Below, piece by piece: positions 63,140 to 64,000 of a stretch of 64,000 nucleotides of DNA. The position numbers and the translations under genes are program-made. The notes beneath the pieces are model-generated. The model searched no databases. It saw only the letters and a program-made list of their open reading frames with translations, and was not told the DNA's origin. The stretch is from Teichococcus rhizosphaerae (GTDB taxonomy: Bacteria; Pseudomonadota; Alphaproteobacteria; Acetobacterales; Acetobacteraceae), in assembly GCF_002631185.1 (NCBI RefSeq), contig NZ_PDNU01000025.1, forward strand, positions 43,164 to 107,163, given 5' to 3'. How positions within the stretch are numbered: the first letter of the stretch is position 1; the number at the start of each line of letters is the position of its first letter.

Positions 63140-64000
63140 ATGAAGCAGACATTTTCCTTATTCTTGCTGGATAGTTTTGGAGATGTTGCAGCTGAAGATG
63201 ACGCAGTTTTAGAGTATTTTTTGTCCACTAATGCCGTTGAAAAAATAAGAACAAACAAAGCTTTTCTTGTTTTGGGTAGAAAAGGAACTGGAAAAACGGC
63301 AATAGTTCGCCATTTTTCAGAGCAGCCTTCTGGGGTGCTATCTCAGTCTTTGAATTTGCGTGGATACCCTTGGTCGGTACATGCAAACCGTATAGATTAT
63401 GGTGCTTCTGACATCGAAGCTTACGTTTCTTCTTGGAAATATTTGATCGCGGTAGAATTGGCCACACTTGTAATGGCTGATAAGAGAACGCTTCAAAGTA
63501 AAAATAAATCAGCTTTAGAGAACTTTCTAAAGGATAACTATGGTGGGACCCATCCTAAAATATCTGAAATATTGATGCCTAGTTCTTTACGTTTAACTAA
63601 ATTTTCGCTTCAGCCTTCTATTATGGGAAACCAATTAGGCGGTATTGATCTTGAGAGAGGCCCAAAGGACCACAAGCTCGGTCTTGAACTTAATGCACTA
63701 ACATCGTCTATTATCGACGCCGTAATGGAAATATCTCAGGAAAGTCAACTTGAACCGCTTAGTTTACATTTTGATGAACTAGATCAAGGCATGCAAGTTC
63801 TGGATGCTGCTAGGAACAAAATGATCATAGGTCTTATAATAGCAGCCAGAGAAATTAAGAGAGACAGTGAGAAGGTGGGAGGGCATATAAATCCTGTAAT
63901 ATACCTTAGAACAGATGTTTGGGAAGAATTGCAATTCTCCGACAAAAACAAAATAAGCAAGACTCATGCTCTCAACCTTGGGTGGGATAGCTCTAGTTTA
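63140..64000 (+). CDS. P-loop ATPase (Sll1717-like), 3' end beyond the window
   Basis: The frame is open from ATG at 63140 (MKQTFSLFLLDSFGDVAAED) to the window end, 287 codons without a stop. Walker A is LVLGRKGTGKTAIVRHF (about residues 44-60). LSLHFDELDQGMQVLD (about 206) fits Walker B with sensor-like Asp. ILMPSSLRLTKFS and NPVIYLRTDVWEEL follow. This pattern is like the P-loop ATPases of the Sll1717 family, often found among mobile or defence genes. The DNA is strongly AT-rich, with TTT/AAA codons unlike the amino-acid transporter genes. Function unknown. Confidence 0.8.
   Translation, partial: MKQTFSLFLLDSFGDVAAEDDAVLEYFLSTNAVEKIRTNKAFLVLGRKGTGKTAIVRHFSEQPSGVLSQSLNLRGYPWSVHANRIDYGASDIEAYVSSWKYLIAVELATLVMADKRTLQSKNKSALENFLKDNYGGTHPKISEILMPSSLRLTKFSLQPSIMGNQLGGIDLERGPKDHKLGLELNALTSSIIDAVMEISQESQLEPLSLHFDELDQGMQVLDAARNKMIIGLIIAAREIKRDSEKVGGHINPVIYLRTDVWEELQFSDKNKISKTHALNLGWDSSSL

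Overview
The window is high-GC DNA (two stretches are conspicuously AT-rich) from an alphaproteobacterium, most likely a Roseomonas-like member of the Acetobacteraceae. The evidence is the petABC cytochrome bc1 operon, hemF, a 205-residue S4 protein, the purC-purS-purQ / purL-bolA-grxD array, a proteobacterial aa3 oxidase subunit IV, and four orphan Bug/TctC-type periplasmic binding proteins. No tRNA, rRNA, CRISPR array or complete insertion sequence was seen.

Layout. 1-8.1 kb: an MsbA-like ABC exporter (5' end cut by the window), a tyrosine-phosphatase-like protein, an orphan Bug protein, hemF, petABC and mtnP. 8.2-18.3 kb: a single-domain response regulator with a multi-PAS HWE histidine kinase, a second Bug protein, lepA, a glycosyltransferase and a second ABC exporter. 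18.4-23.2 kb: an unusual cluster of small or low-complexity Ala/Ser/Gly-rich proteins, a secreted Cys/Pro-rich protein coupled to a TAXI-type binding protein, and a repeat protein with five copies of a VYAPGN-like motif. This is the best candidate for an undescribed system. 23.4-30.4 kb: rpsD, an SLC13-type permease with TrkA-C domains, a MATE transporter, a small secreted protein, a LysR regulator and a TspO-like membrane protein. 30.6-40.1 kb: grxD, bolA, purL and then purQ, purS, purC, all on the minus strand. The array is split between purQ and purL by about 4.4 kb of stress genes, an IS5-derived DUF4096 protein and an AT-rich DUF2971 gene broken by one amber codon. 40.2-48.9 kb: two more Bug proteins around an ABC-F ATPase, a TonB-like protein, a PerM-type permease, ndk, an oxidase subunit IV, a GFA-family protein and a lipoprotein.

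49-63 kb holds two catabolic blocks divergent from a palindromic GntR-type operator at 55725-55736. Leftward: a branched-chain-type ABC transporter whose LivM, LivG and LivF parts are one polypeptide, a binding protein broken by a frameshift, a carnitine-dehydrogenase-like enzyme and a BKACE enzyme. Rightward: the GntR regulator, an SDR, a threonine-synthase-like PLP enzyme, a DadA-like oxidase and a polar amino-acid ABC transporter. From 63.07 kb the DNA becomes AT-rich and carries the start of a P-loop ATPase (Sll1717-like) that runs off the window.

A pattern runs across the whole window. At five minus-strand genes (the Bug gene at 2150, the small secreted protein at 18405, purL, the ABC-F gene and oxidase subunit IV) the stop codon lies inside a short tandem repeat of 13-19 bp, most often 15 bp, that extends downstream. 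Other arrays of 14-15 bp lie between genes (11921-12010, 30490-30545) or inside Pro-rich coding segments (36832-36861, 44932-44991).
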